A DNA stretch of 64,000 nt from contig CAVWYO010000006.1 of the NCBI GenBank assembly GCA_963759235.1, positions 186,001 to 250,000 on the forward strand. Direction: 5' to 3'. Positions 35,509 through 44,595 of this stretch are shown in pieces. This DNA comes from Bauldia sp963759235. GTDB lineage: Bacteria > Pseudomonadota > Alphaproteobacteria > Rhizobiales > Kaistiaceae. Each line of letters begins with the position of its first letter. The stretch's first letter is position 1. A model generated the notes under the pieces. It made no database searches, was not told the origin of the DNA, and saw nothing but the letters and a program-made list of their open reading frames with translations. The translations under genes were made by a program, and so were the position numbers.

Positions 35509-36003
35509 ATGACCGCGATCGTCCGCCCGGCCCGCGACGCCGATCTCCCGACGATCCTCGCCATCTACAACGACGCCGTGCTCAGCACGACGGCGATCTG
35601 GAACGATTCACCCGTCGACCTCGACAACCGCGCCGCCTGGCTCGCGGCGCGCCGGCAGCAGGACTATCCGGTTCTCGTCGCCGAAGCAGGCGATGCGGTG
35701 GTCGGCTACGGCTCGTTCGGCGACTTCCGTGCCTTCGACGGCTATCGCTTCACTGTCGAGCATTCGCTCTACGTGGCCGAGCATCACCGGCGTCGTGGGG
35801 TCGGCACGGCTCTCCTCGTCGCGCTGGTCGAGCGGGCGGGCGCCCTCGGCAAGCACGTCATCGTGGCGGGGATCGCCTCGGAGAACGAAGCCTCGATCCA
35901 GCTTCACGCCCGGCACGGCTTCACCGAGACGGCACGGTTGCCGGAGGTCGGCTTCAAATTCGGCCGCTGGCTCGACCTCGTCTTCATGCAAAGACGGTTG
36001 TGA
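35509..36003 (+). CDS. GNAT acetyltransferase, phosphinothricin/methionine sulfoximine type
   Basis: This 164 aa cytoplasmic GNAT enzyme belongs to the Pat/MddA-like group that N-acetylates phosphinothricin, methionine sulfoximine or related amino acids. The group's signatures are visible: YNDAVLSTTAIWND at the N-terminus, VEHSLYVAEHHRRRGVGTAL with the acetyl-CoA loop RRRGVG, VIVAGIASENEASIQLHARH and the C-terminal GFKFGRWLDLVFMQ. The true substrate is inferred from the family only. Orientation and spacing suggest it is transcribed alone. Confidence 0.88.
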   Translation: MTAIVRPARDADLPTILAIYNDAVLSTTAIWNDSPVDLDNRAAWLAARRQQDYPVLVAEAGDAVVGYGSFGDFRAFDGYRFTVEHSLYVAEHHRRRGVGTALLVALVERAGALGKHVIVAGIASENEASIQLHARHGFTETARLPEVGFKFGRWLDLVFMQRRL

Positions 36004-36016
36004 ACGGCCGCGACGC

Positions 36017-36889
36017 TCAGGCGGCGTGGCGCGTGGCGTCCGGGCCGTAATAGTTGATATAGCGGACGTTGATCCGTTCGAGCGGCAGCACGATGAAGAC
36101 GTCCGTCGTTCCGAACTGCCAGTCGACGACCGCTTCCTCGCAGATATAGGCGCCGAGGCGGAGATAGCCCTTGATCAGGGGCGGCAGTTGGCGGAGCACC
36201 GTGATGCCGCTCACCTCGTCCGTCGACAGGCCGTCGAGGGGGATGCCGCGGCCGGGCAGCGCGCGCACCCGCCATTCGTCGGGCGACGGGGCGTAGCTCC
36301 GCAGGAAGCCGAGCAGCGGCGCCAAGCGGCGCACGTCGGTTCCTTCCAGCGAGGCGCAGCCGATCATCACGTCGATATTGTGCTGGCGCACATAGCTCCA
36401 GATGCCGTACCAGAGGAGCTCCACCGTCCGCTTGGTCCGATAGGGCTTGAGGACGCAGGAGCGGCCGAGCTCGAGGAAGGAGCGGTGGGCATGGCGATTG
36501 GTCAGACGGCCGAGCTGGAACTCGCCGGCGGAATAGAAGCCCTTGCGCTTTTCCGCCACCGTCTGGCGCAAGAGGCGATAGGTGCCGACGATCTCCGGCC
36601 CGCCGACCACGTCGTGGTCGAGCACCAGAAGATGGTCGCAGAACTTGTCATAGGAATCGGCGTCCCGCCCGAAGAACGTGGCGCGGGCATTGGCGACCGC
36701 CGACATCTCCTCGTAGAAGATGCGGTAGCGGAGGCGTTGGGCTTGCTTGACCTCGTCGCCCGACCGCGCGAGGCGGACTTCGAGGCTGCCGAGCCGCCCC
36801 AGCGGCGCCGCCGATTGGTTGAAGCGCCGCCATGACATGCGCATCATTCCGCCGGTAAAGCGCTGCGGCATCAGCGGCAGATAAGCCAT
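36017..36889 (-). CDS. olsB: OlsB-like ornithine N-acyltransferase
   Basis: OlsB transfers a 3-hydroxy fatty acyl group from ACP to the alpha-amino group of ornithine, the first step of ornithine lipid synthesis. The 290 aa protein shows LRYRIFYEEM, DSYDKFCDHLLVLD, IVGTYRLLRQ, FLELGRSCVLKPYRTKRTVE and an acidic, GNAT-like fold typical of the family. No olsA gene (the second acyltransferase) is seen nearby. Ornithine lipids are frequent in Hyphomicrobiales. It is convergent with the GNAT gene at 35509, 13 bases apart. Confidence 0.9.
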   Translation of the reverse strand: MAYLPLMPQRFTGGMMRMSWRRFNQSAAPLGRLGSLEVRLARSGDEVKQAQRLRYRIFYEEMSAVANARATFFGRDADSYDKFCDHLLVLDHDVVGGPEIVGTYRLLRQTVAEKRKGFYSAGEFQLGRLTNRHAHRSFLELGRSCVLKPYRTKRTVELLWYGIWSYVRQHNIDVMIGCASLEGTDVRRLAPLLGFLRSYAPSPDEWRVRALPGRGIPLDGLSTDEVSGITVLRQLPPLIKGYLRLGAYICEEAVVDWQFGTTDVFIVLPLERINVRYINYYGPDATRHAA

Positions 36890-37084
36890 GTCGCCTCCCC
36901 GCGGGACGGTCCCCGCCAGCCCCTAGCATCGTCCGTGCCGGTGGCCCCCGCAAGAACGATTCTCGCGATATTAACCTGTCGACACCCCGTTTGTCTCGGC
37001 GGCCGCGACTCGGACCGCCGACGCCGGCCGAACGGCAAAAATCACAGATTTTCAACAATCTGGTGACGGTGGCGCGGTGCGTGA

Positions 37085-39394
37085 CTATCGCGTCCGCCGC
37101 GTCTCCGTCAATTCCGCCAGCAGTCGGCGGAGCGAATCGGGAGAAACCGGCTTGTCGAGGATCGAATCGATGCCGGCGGCGCGCGCCGCCGCCCGCGTCT
37201 CGGGCAGGACATCCGCCGTCAGCGCCACGATCACCGCCGCCGGCCCACCGGTCTCCGCTTCGTGCGCCCGGATGGCACGCGCGGCGGCAAGCCCGTCGAG
37301 CCCCGGCATGTGGAGATCCATGAGGATCGCGGCGAAGGGGTTCGGCCGCGAGGTCACCGCCGCCACCGCCGCCGCGCCGTCCTGGACCTCGGTGACCGAA
37401 TGGCCGAGGCCTTCGACCACGGCGCGGGCGAGGAGGGCGCTGATCTCGTTGTCTTCGGCGAGCAGCACGTCGAGCGTCGGCGACGCCGGTCGCGGCGATT
37501 CCGCCGGGCGAATCCGGGCATCCCCCGGATCCATGTGAAAGTTGCCCGGCGCTGCGACCAGTTCGTCGACGATTCTGACCAGCGACGACCGCCTGATCGG
37601 CCGGACCAGATAGGCATCGAAGCCGGCCCGGCGCAGGCCGTCGATCTCGTGGCGTCCGCCGGGCTCGATCAGCACGGCGGTCCCGACGGGCCGGCCCGCC
37701 GCCTCGCGAATCCGTGCGAGCGCCGCCGACGGCTCCGACACCACCCGCCGGTCGACGAGGACCGCGTCATAGGGAAGGGCCGCGGCCGCCGCCGCGCCGG
37801 CAAGCGCCGCGGCGGCGTTGACGGTGGCAACCTCGCGCGCCTCGGCGCCGGCGACCGCCAGCGCGTGGACGAGGGCCGGCGGTTCCGCTCCCTCCGGCAT
37901 CACCACTAGAACGCGACGGCCTCGGAGGCTCCGGCCCGACGGGCGAGCCGGCGCCTCGACCGGGAGGTCGAGGCGGAAGCGAAAGACCGAACCGCCGTTT
38001 TCTCGCGCCTCCAGGGTGAGATCGCTGCCCATGCGGCGAACGATCCGCCGGCTGATCGCCAGCCCCAGGCCGGTGCCGCCGTGCTGGCGGTTCGGCGAGG
38101 AGTCGGCCCGCTCGAACTCCTCGAACAGCCGCTCGCTGTCCTCGGGCGCGATCCCCGGTCCGCTGTCGGTGACGGAAAAGGCGACGGTCGCCGTGCCGTC
38201 CTCGATCTGCTCGACCCCGGCAGCGAGGGTGACGCCGCCGCGACCGGTGAACTTCACGGCGTTGCCGACAAGGTTGACCAGCACCTGCCTCAGCCGGGTC
38301 GTGTCGACCGACACCAGCGCCGGAATCGCCGGATCGAGGTCGGCGACGATGTCGATCCCCTTGGCGTGGGCGCGGGAGGAAAGCAGCTCGACGATTTCGT
38401 GAAGCAGCGCCTCGAGGTCGGTCGATTCGGGCCGGAGGTCGAACCGCCCGGCTTCGATCTTCGAGAAATCGAGCATGTCGTCGATCAGGCCGAGAAGCGC
38501 GTCGCCGGAGGACCGGATTCCCTGCGCATAGGTCTCCTGGACCGGCGTCAGCCGGGTTTCGAGGAGAAGACCGGTGAGCCCGAGGATGCCGTTGAGCGGG
38601 GTGCGGAACTCGTGGCTGACGGTGGCGAGGAAGCGCGACTTTGCCTGGCTTGCCGCCTCGGCCTTCTTCCGCGCCTCGACCAGCGCCAGTTCCACTTCCT
38701 TGCGCGCCGTGATGTCGCGCGCCACCGAATAGACCGGGCCGAGGGCGCCGGCGTCGTCGCGTATCCTGATGTCCACCCAGGCGAACCAGCGCGGCCCGGT
38801 CCGGGTCATCAGCTTGAGGTCACGCGCCTCGACGTCGCCGGCGGGGGCGTCGCGGTCCCTCTGCCGCGCCTCCTCGATCGGCGCCAGCGACAGGGGCTTG
38901 CCGACGACATCCGGCGCTTCGGCGGCGAACGCCTTGAGAAAGGCGGGATTGACGAACGTCACCCGGCCGCCCGCATCGCGGTGCACGACGAGATCGCCCT
39001 GCGCGTCGATCAGGCTGCGGTAGCGTTCCTCGCTTTCGCGGAGCTCCCACGCCGTGTCGGCGCTCCGCTCCAGCCTGGCGGCCAGTTCCTCCTTCTCCCC
39101 CGACAGCGCGTCGAGGCGGGCGCGGAATCGGACAAGGTCGATCCGCGAGGCGCCCCAGAGCGCGATTGCCCCTAGAATCACGGCGACCGGCGCCACCACC
39201 GGCGCCAGCGGCGGTTCGACATAGGCGACGGCGAGCGCCGACAGGGCGACGAGCCCGGTGACCGCGGCGAGCAGTCCCGCCGCGACGCGGCTCGGCCCCC
39301 GCCACGCCGGTTCCGCCGTGGCGGGAGGGGCGGCCGGCAAAGCCGGCTGCGGTTCGGGCGGGGGTTTGTCGGTAGGGGCGGGGACGGCGGCCAT
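37085..39394 (-). CDS. Hybrid sensor histidine kinase with PAS and two receiver-like domains
   Basis: The 769 aa protein has two membrane helices (about 35-58 and 65-82), a coiled linker, a PAS domain (about 120-235) and a HisKA domain with H261 in FLATVSHEFRTPLNGILG. The ATPase domain has the N box NLVGNAVKFTGRGG and the G boxes VTDSGPGIAPED and GGTGLGLAISRRI. A first receiver-like domain (about 495-620) is degenerate, lacking the acidic pair and with Lys replaced by Arg in LVRPIRR. The C-terminal receiver is complete, with D693 in ILMDLHMPG. The start lies in a Pro/Ala-rich leader. No partner regulator is adjacent. Confidence 0.92.
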   Translation of the reverse strand: MAAVPAPTDKPPPEPQPALPAAPPATAEPAWRGPSRVAAGLLAAVTGLVALSALAVAYVEPPLAPVVAPVAVILGAIALWGASRIDLVRFRARLDALSGEKEELAARLERSADTAWELRESEERYRSLIDAQGDLVVHRDAGGRVTFVNPAFLKAFAAEAPDVVGKPLSLAPIEEARQRDRDAPAGDVEARDLKLMTRTGPRWFAWVDIRIRDDAGALGPVYSVARDITARKEVELALVEARKKAEAASQAKSRFLATVSHEFRTPLNGILGLTGLLLETRLTPVQETYAQGIRSSGDALLGLIDDMLDFSKIEAGRFDLRPESTDLEALLHEIVELLSSRAHAKGIDIVADLDPAIPALVSVDTTRLRQVLVNLVGNAVKFTGRGGVTLAAGVEQIEDGTATVAFSVTDSGPGIAPEDSERLFEEFERADSSPNRQHGGTGLGLAISRRIVRRMGSDLTLEARENGGSVFRFRLDLPVEAPARPSGRSLRGRRVLVVMPEGAEPPALVHALAVAGAEAREVATVNAAAALAGAAAAAALPYDAVLVDRRVVSEPSAALARIREAAGRPVGTAVLIEPGGRHEIDGLRRAGFDAYLVRPIRRSSLVRIVDELVAAPGNFHMDPGDARIRPAESPRPASPTLDVLLAEDNEISALLARAVVEGLGHSVTEVQDGAAAVAAVTSRPNPFAAILMDLHMPGLDGLAAARAIRAHEAETGGPAAVIVALTADVLPETRAAARAAGIDSILDKPVSPDSLRRLLAELTETRRTR

Positions 39395-39571
39395 TGTCTC
39401 GTCGGGTTCCAGTCGGACCGGATTTCGGGGCAGAACCGGATCGGAGAGTGTCAGGCCATGCTTTCCAAATGCTTGACCGTCACGATGAAGACGACAGAAA
39501 GCGTTAGCAAAAATCGGCTACCACGGCGCCCGGCTGTTGCGGTCGGCCACAAAACGCGGTGAGGTCGGCGC

Positions 39572-40246
39572 ATGAATGTCGGGAGCGCAGTGTTATTGGC
39601 TGTGGCGATGGTGGCGACTTTGGCGAACGCCGAGGAGAGACCGAAAGACTTTGTTAACGTTGCCGAGGTCGTCCCCGGTCTTGTCGTCGAGGCGCGCTAT
39701 GCCGGCTATTTCAATTTCGTCGGCCAGCCGATCGACGGCTACCAGGCACCGCTTTGCCTGCTGACCCGTCCGGCGGCCGAGGCGCTTGCCAAGGTCCAGG
39801 CGTCGCTCAAACCCTTCGGCTTCGGGCTCAAGGTCTTCGACTGCTACCGGCCGTCCCGGGCGGTCGCCGAGTTCATCCGCTGGGCCGCCGACGAGGGCGA
39901 CACCCGGATGAAACCGGAGTTCTATCCGGAGCTCGACAAGGATGAATTGTTCCCCAAGGGCTACATCGCCGAGAAATCCGGCCATTCCCGCGGCTCGACC
40001 GTCGACCTGACGCTGGTCACGCTGCCGGCCAAGATCGAGGTCTATATGGGCACCGGCTTCGACTTCTTCTCGGAGCGCTCCTGGCCGGACGATGCCGAGC
40101 AGCCGACCGAGGCGCGGTCCAACCGGCTGCTTTTGTCGAGCATCATGCAGCTCCACGGCTTCACGCCGTACCCCTACGAGTGGTGGCACTTCACGCTCGC
40201 CGACGAGCCCTACCCCGACACCTATTTCGATTTCCCGGTGAAATAA
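39572..40246 (+). CDS. Exported VanX/DdpX-type D-Ala-D-Ala dipeptidase
   Basis: The 224 aa protein belongs to peptidase family M15D. A cleavable N-terminal signal (MNVGSAVLLAVAMVATLANA) sends it to the periplasm. The zinc and catalytic residues are visible in KSGHSRGSTVDLTL (His and Asp) and YEWWHF (Glu and His), with the arginine in FDCYRPSRAV. E. coli DdpX and enterococcal VanX cleave free D-Ala-D-Ala. Here no VanH/VanA homologues are present, so recycling of cell-wall D-amino acids is more likely than glycopeptide resistance. It is divergent from the histidine kinase gene. Confidence 0.92.
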   Translation: MNVGSAVLLAVAMVATLANAEERPKDFVNVAEVVPGLVVEARYAGYFNFVGQPIDGYQAPLCLLTRPAAEALAKVQASLKPFGFGLKVFDCYRPSRAVAEFIRWAADEGDTRMKPEFYPELDKDELFPKGYIAEKSGHSRGSTVDLTLVTLPAKIEVYMGTGFDFFSERSWPDDAEQPTEARSNRLLLSSIMQLHGFTPYPYEWWHFTLADEPYPDTYFDFPVK

Positions 40247-40305
40247 CCCTAGAACGCGCCCCTCATCGAGCGACGATGACACGCATCATGAGGGCGGAGC
40301 GGAAG

Positions 40306-40333
40306 GCGGGGACAACCTTCTTGTTGTCCCCGC
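40306..40333. terminator. Strong stem-loop after the dipeptidase gene
   Basis: GCGGGGACAAC (40306-40316) and GTTGTCCCCGC (40323-40333) form a perfect 11 bp stem with a 6-base loop, 60 bp after the stop codon. A T-run does not follow, so it could be a Rho-independent-like stop or a 3'-end stabiliser. Confidence 0.5.
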
Positions 40334-40458
40334 TGCTGGCGGCGGGGCGAACATGGAGGGTTTCGGCCGTCGCGGCGGGCGCGTAAGGTGGCGAAGTGGG
40401 GCAAGCGTGCCGGGGAGGGCGCAGCGTGCATTCGCATAAGGCCAAGAGGAGGCGAGCC

Positions 40459-40950
40459 ATGCGAGCGATCGGCACACTGGTTCTGGCGGCGTCGCTGATC
40501 CTGCCCGGCGCGGGTGCGTGGGCGGCCTGCGCGCCGATGACGCTCAAGTCCATTCCCGGAACGCTCGCGATCAGTTTCGCCGACCTCGACGGGAGCGGCG
40601 GTCCGAACGTCGGCGACAAGCGGATCGGCGATTACGGGCTCGCCGATGCTGATGGCAAGACGGTCGGCAAGGTCTATTGGGTGATTACCGTCCTCGCGGT
40701 CGGCGCCGACGGCAAGCCCAGCTCGACGGACGAGGAGGGGATATACGTATTCGCGGACGGCGCCGTGTTCGTGACCAAGGTCGACGAACCGGTGGGCGAC
40801 TATGAACAGAACGGGCCGACGGTGCTTGCTCCGGTTACCCGGCACCGGATCTACGGCGGCACGGAAGCCTATGCCGGCGCAAGCGGGACGGCCGAGATCA
40901 CCGTCGACGGCAAGGACGTCACGTACAAGCTGGACCTTGCCTGCAAGTAG
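40459..40950 (+). CDS. Exported protein with possible allene-oxide-cyclase/dirigent-like barrel
   Basis: The ATG at 40459 gives 163 aa with a signal peptide (LILPGAGAWAA). The mature part is short, acidic and strand-rich: ISFADLDGSGGPNVGDKRIG, then YGLADADGKTVGKVYWVITVL, then YGGTEAYAGASGTAEITVDG. The order 'no D, gain, G-rich loop' resembles the small beta-barrel of allene oxide cyclase-like bacterial proteins, but this is a weak fold-level guess. Two cysteines (mature start and C-terminus) could form a disulfide. No enzymatic residues can be assigned. Confidence 0.7.
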   Translation: MRAIGTLVLAASLILPGAGAWAACAPMTLKSIPGTLAISFADLDGSGGPNVGDKRIGDYGLADADGKTVGKVYWVITVLAVGADGKPSSTDEEGIYVFADGAVFVTKVDEPVGDYEQNGPTVLAPVTRHRIYGGTEAYAGASGTAEITVDGKDVTYKLDLACK

Positions 40951-41059
40951 CCCGGCTGGTGCTCAATGTCGCCGGTCCGCGAGAGGGCGGGGCGGCGGGC
41001 TGACCGGTGCCGGGGCCCGGCATGTACCTGCCGCTCTGGGCCGGTGGGCGCCGGCGCGA

Positions 41060-42808
41060 TCAGACCATCAGGAAGTCGTTGTGATCGAGGTCGAGGCCGG
41101 CTTCGAGCCGGGCGAAGAGCATCTTGCCGCCGGAATGGTCGCCGTTCGGGTCGTAGAACAGCCTGCCGTTGGTTGCGTTGTAGATGATCCGGTCGTGGCC
41201 GTCGGCGGCCTTGGCGCCGACGTGGAACTCGTTCTTGGAGAGCACCGCGCCGATCGCCGGAAAGACCGACTGCTTCAGCAGGATCCGGTCGGTGCCCGGC
41301 AGGAAGTCGGGCAGCCGGTCGACATTGCCGGCGGGCTTGAGCGCCGTGTCGAAGCGGAAGGCGTCGGCGCCCTCGCCGCCTTTCAGGACGTCATTGCCTT
41401 TGCCGCCGGCGAGGTCGTCGTCGCCGGCGTTGCCGAGCACGCGGTCGTCGCCGAGTCCGCCGCGGAGGCTGTCGTCACCAAGGCCGCCGCTCAGCCGATC
41501 TTCGCCCTTGTTGCCGGCCAGATGATCGTCGCCCGGCCCGCCATAGACGCTGTCATCGCCTCCGCCGCCGCGCAGCGTGTCGCCGACGTCGCCGGAATTC
41601 TCGGTGAGGTCGAGGCGGAAGATATCGCCGTCGAGGCTGACCACATAGAGCGTGCCGTCGCCGTCGACGCCGAAGGATGAGATCTGCGTCAAGGCGGCGT
41701 CGGGGCTGTCGATCTGCCCGGTCCGCTCGGTCGTATCGACGGCGGCGCCGCCTTCGATCTTCAGCGTCCAGAACCGCGCGCTGCCGAAATCGGCGAAAAA
41801 ATACACGCCGTCGAAGGACGGTTCGCCGCCGTGATAGACGTAGCCGCCGGTGATGGCGACGCCCTGGCTGTGATCGTATTCGAAGACCGGCAGCTTCGAG
41901 CCGGGCGGCGGGTTGCCGAGCGTGCCTTCGGCGAGGTCCCAGCCATAGTTGTCGCCGCCGGGGCTGTCGAAGGGCTGGAAGTTGACCTCCTCCCGCGCCG
42001 ATTGGCCGACATCGGCGATGTAGAGGTCGCCGTTCTGGTCGAAGCTGATCCGCCACGCGTTGCGCAGCCCATAGGCCCAGATCTCGTCGGCGCCGCTCGC
42101 CCCGACGAAGGGATTGTCGGTGGGTATCGCGTAGTTTCGCCCGTCGTCGGCGGGGAAGTCGTCGCCGTTGACGTCGAGGCGAAGGACGGTGCCGAGCAGG
42201 GTGTTGGTGTTCTGGCCGTTGTTGTCCGGATCGTTGCCGCCGCCGCCGTCGCCGACGGCCGCGTAGAGGTAGCCGTCGTTCGGCCCGAAGGCGAGCGCGC
42301 CGCCATTGTGGTTGGCGTGATCCGGGTGGGGAATGGTGATGATGGTTTGCACCGGCGCCGAATCGGCGACATCCGGATCGCCTGTCGAGCGGGCGTATTC
42401 CCTGATCTCGAGATCGCCTGTGGCGTTGACCAGATAGACGAAGAAGCGGCCGTTGCTCTGGTAGTCGGGATGAAAGGCGAGGCCGAGCAACCCCTGCTCG
42501 CTGTCGGTGCTCAGCTCTCCGTCGGGAATGTCGAGGAACAGCGACGAGGTTCCCGTCGCCGGATCGAGGATGTGGATCTCGCCGACATCTTTCTGCACGA
42601 CGAAGAGTTCGTTGGGCCGTCCAGGCGCCGAGCTGGCCGCGACGGCGCCGTCGAAGCCGCTGCCGACCCGCTCGGCCGTGATCTTGCCGACGTCCGCCGC
42701 GGTCGACGTGCCGTCATAGCCGAAGATCGTATCGTCGCCGCCGTGACCGGAGATCACATCGGCGGCGCTGGTGCCCTTGAGGATATCCGGTCCATTTGTC
42801 GCCGCCAT
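41060..42808 (-). CDS. Secreted glucose/sorbosone dehydrogenase-like protein with RTX repeats
   Basis: The ATG at 42808 gives 582 aa without an N-terminal signal peptide. An RTX-like nonapeptide patch (GHGGDDTIFGYDGTS) stands at the N-terminus. A six-bladed beta-propeller related to PQQ-dependent sugar dehydrogenases follows, with QGLLGLAFHPDYQSNGRFFV, PHPDHANHNGGALAFGPNDG and EIWAYGLRNAWRISF. After the propeller come repeated GGxGxDxLxGG motifs (residues about 425-490), a calcium-binding RTX block, and a C-terminal domain ending DLDHNDFLMV. This architecture implies type I secretion, but no transporter genes are in the window. The sugar substrate is unknown. Confidence 0.88.
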   Translation of the reverse strand: MAATNGPDILKGTSAADVISGHGGDDTIFGYDGTSTAADVGKITAERVGSGFDGAVAASSAPGRPNELFVVQKDVGEIHILDPATGTSSLFLDIPDGELSTDSEQGLLGLAFHPDYQSNGRFFVYLVNATGDLEIREYARSTGDPDVADSAPVQTIITIPHPDHANHNGGALAFGPNDGYLYAAVGDGGGGNDPDNNGQNTNTLLGTVLRLDVNGDDFPADDGRNYAIPTDNPFVGASGADEIWAYGLRNAWRISFDQNGDLYIADVGQSAREEVNFQPFDSPGGDNYGWDLAEGTLGNPPPGSKLPVFEYDHSQGVAITGGYVYHGGEPSFDGVYFFADFGSARFWTLKIEGGAAVDTTERTGQIDSPDAALTQISSFGVDGDGTLYVVSLDGDIFRLDLTENSGDVGDTLRGGGGDDSVYGGPGDDHLAGNKGEDRLSGGLGDDSLRGGLGDDRVLGNAGDDDLAGGKGNDVLKGGEGADAFRFDTALKPAGNVDRLPDFLPGTDRILLKQSVFPAIGAVLSKNEFHVGAKAADGHDRIIYNATNGRLFYDPNGDHSGGKMLFARLEAGLDLDHNDFLMV

Positions 42809-42984
42809 TCGACTCGGCCTCCACGCTGACCCGGCCCCTGTCGGCAAAGCGTAGACGCGAGAAGTTGCGGTTCAACGAACCGCGCCGGACAACTTTACGG
42901 TGTTCTTTCCAAAAGGCTGACGGCGCCGCCGCAAGTCGCTTCAATCTTTCGACGATATCGCGGGCCGCCGCTCGATTTCCCGGC

Positions 42985-44514
42985 TCAGGCGGCAGCGGCG
43001 AGGAGATCGCCGACGGCGCGGTAGCTCAGCGCCTCGGCCAGATGAATGCGGCCGACCGGGCCGGCGCCGTCGAGATCGGCGAGCGTGCGGCCGACCTTGA
43101 GCACCCGGTGATAGCCCCGTGCCGAAAGGTGCATCGCCTCCGCCGCGTTCCTGAGGAGCGTCATGGCCGGGCCGTCAAGCGCCGCGATCTTCTCGATCGT
43201 CGAGGAGGAGCACTGCCCGTTGCAGGTGGCCGCGAGGCCGAGCCCGGTGAAGCGGTCGCGCTGGATGGCCCGCGCCGCGGCGACCCGGGCCGCGACATCG
43301 GCCGACGGCTCGGCCGGCGCCGGCAGGATGAGGTCGGCGGCAGTCACCGCCGGCACCTCGATGCGGATGTCGATGCGGTCGAGCAGCGGGCCGGAGAGCC
43401 GCGCCTGATAGTCGGCGACGCAGCGCGGCCCGCGCCGACAGCTGTGGCCCGGTTCGCCGGCCATGCCGCACCGGCACGGGTTCATCGCGCCGATCAGCTG
43501 GAAGCGCGACGGATAGCTGATCCGGTAGTTGGCGCGGGCGATCATCGTCTCGCCCGCCTCCAGCGGCTGGCGCAGCGAATCGAGCACCTGCGGAGTGAAT
43601 TCCGGCATCTCGTCGAGGAAGAGGACGCCGTAATGGGCGAGCGAGGCTTCGCCGGGACGGGCGCGGATGCCGCCGCCGACCATCGCCGCCATCGAGGCCG
43701 AGTGGTGCGGGGCGCGGAACGGCCGCCGCGCCGTCAGCCTGCCGTTGTCGAGCGTCCCGGCGATCGAGGCGATCATCGAGATTTCCAGAAGCTCCGGCGG
43801 CGACAGCGGCGGCAGGATCGAGGGAAGCCGGCTCGCCAGCATCGACTTGCCGGCCCCCGGCGGGCCGACCATCAGCATGTGATGGCCGCCGGCGGCGGCC
43901 ACCTCGAGGGCGCGCTTGGCGGTCTCCTGCCCCTTGATGTCGCTGAGGTCGGCAAGCGTGTCGGAGGCCGCCGCCAGGCTCGGTTCGGGACGCGACAGCA
44001 CCTGGGTGCCGCGGAAATGATTGGCGATGGCGATCAGGCTGCGCGGGGCGAGGATCGCCATGTCCCGGCTCGCCCATGCCGCTTCCGAGCCGCACGCCGA
44101 CGGGCAGATCAGGCCGCGATCCATGGCATTGGCGGCGATCGCCGCCGGCAGCACCCCGGCAACCGCCGATATGGTGCCGTCGAGGGCGAGTTCGCCGAGC
44201 GCGACGAAATCGCCGAGCTGGTCGCCCGGCAGCGCCCCGATCGCCGCCATCAGCGCGAGCGTGATCGGCAGGTCGTAGTGGCTTCCCTCCTTGGGCAGGT
44301 CGGCCGGCGCCAGGTTGATGGTGATGCGCTTCGGCGGCAGCGACAGGCCGGTGGCATGCAGCGCCGCCCAGATACGGTCGCGGCTCTCGGCGACCGCCTT
44401 GTCGGGGAGGCCGACGATGGCGAAATAGGGGCCGCCCGGCGCGATCTGCACCTGGACATCGACGGGGACCGCCTCGATGCCCTGAAATGCGACCGTGGTG
44501 ACGTGGGAGACCAT
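42985..44514 (-). CDS. comM: ComM/YifB family AAA+ ATPase
   Basis: This 509 aa protein matches the Mg-chelatase-like ComM helicase that promotes branch migration during natural transformation. The ATG at 44514 gives the usual N-terminus MVSHVTTVAFQGIEAVPVDV. The N-terminal Lon-protease-like domain (RITINLAPADLPKEGSHYDL) is followed by the AAA core with Walker A GPPGAGKSMLA and Walker B LFLDEMPEF. A Cys-rich segment CRCGMAGEPGHSCRRGPRC resembles the family's zinc-binding loop, and the C-terminal domain ends with LADLDGAGPVGRIHLAEALS. The start was chosen over an upstream in-frame ATG because of this conserved N-terminus. Confidence 0.94.
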   Translation of the reverse strand: MVSHVTTVAFQGIEAVPVDVQVQIAPGGPYFAIVGLPDKAVAESRDRIWAALHATGLSLPPKRITINLAPADLPKEGSHYDLPITLALMAAIGALPGDQLGDFVALGELALDGTISAVAGVLPAAIAANAMDRGLICPSACGSEAAWASRDMAILAPRSLIAIANHFRGTQVLSRPEPSLAAASDTLADLSDIKGQETAKRALEVAAAGGHHMLMVGPPGAGKSMLASRLPSILPPLSPPELLEISMIASIAGTLDNGRLTARRPFRAPHHSASMAAMVGGGIRARPGEASLAHYGVLFLDEMPEFTPQVLDSLRQPLEAGETMIARANYRISYPSRFQLIGAMNPCRCGMAGEPGHSCRRGPRCVADYQARLSGPLLDRIDIRIEVPAVTAADLILPAPAEPSADVAARVAAARAIQRDRFTGLGLAATCNGQCSSSTIEKIAALDGPAMTLLRNAAEAMHLSARGYHRVLKVGRTLADLDGAGPVGRIHLAEALSYRAVGDLLAAAA

Positions 44515-44595
44515 TTCGCGCGCCCTCCGCTCATTCGGACCATAACGCAACCAGCCGACCGCGACAAGAACAATAAGGGAACAAATATCGGGCGA

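Noticed and set aside
39572..40246. Glycopeptide resistance operon
   Set aside because: Only a VanX-like gene is present; VanH, VanA and a VanR/VanS pair are missing, and Gram-negative outer membranes exclude glycopeptides.
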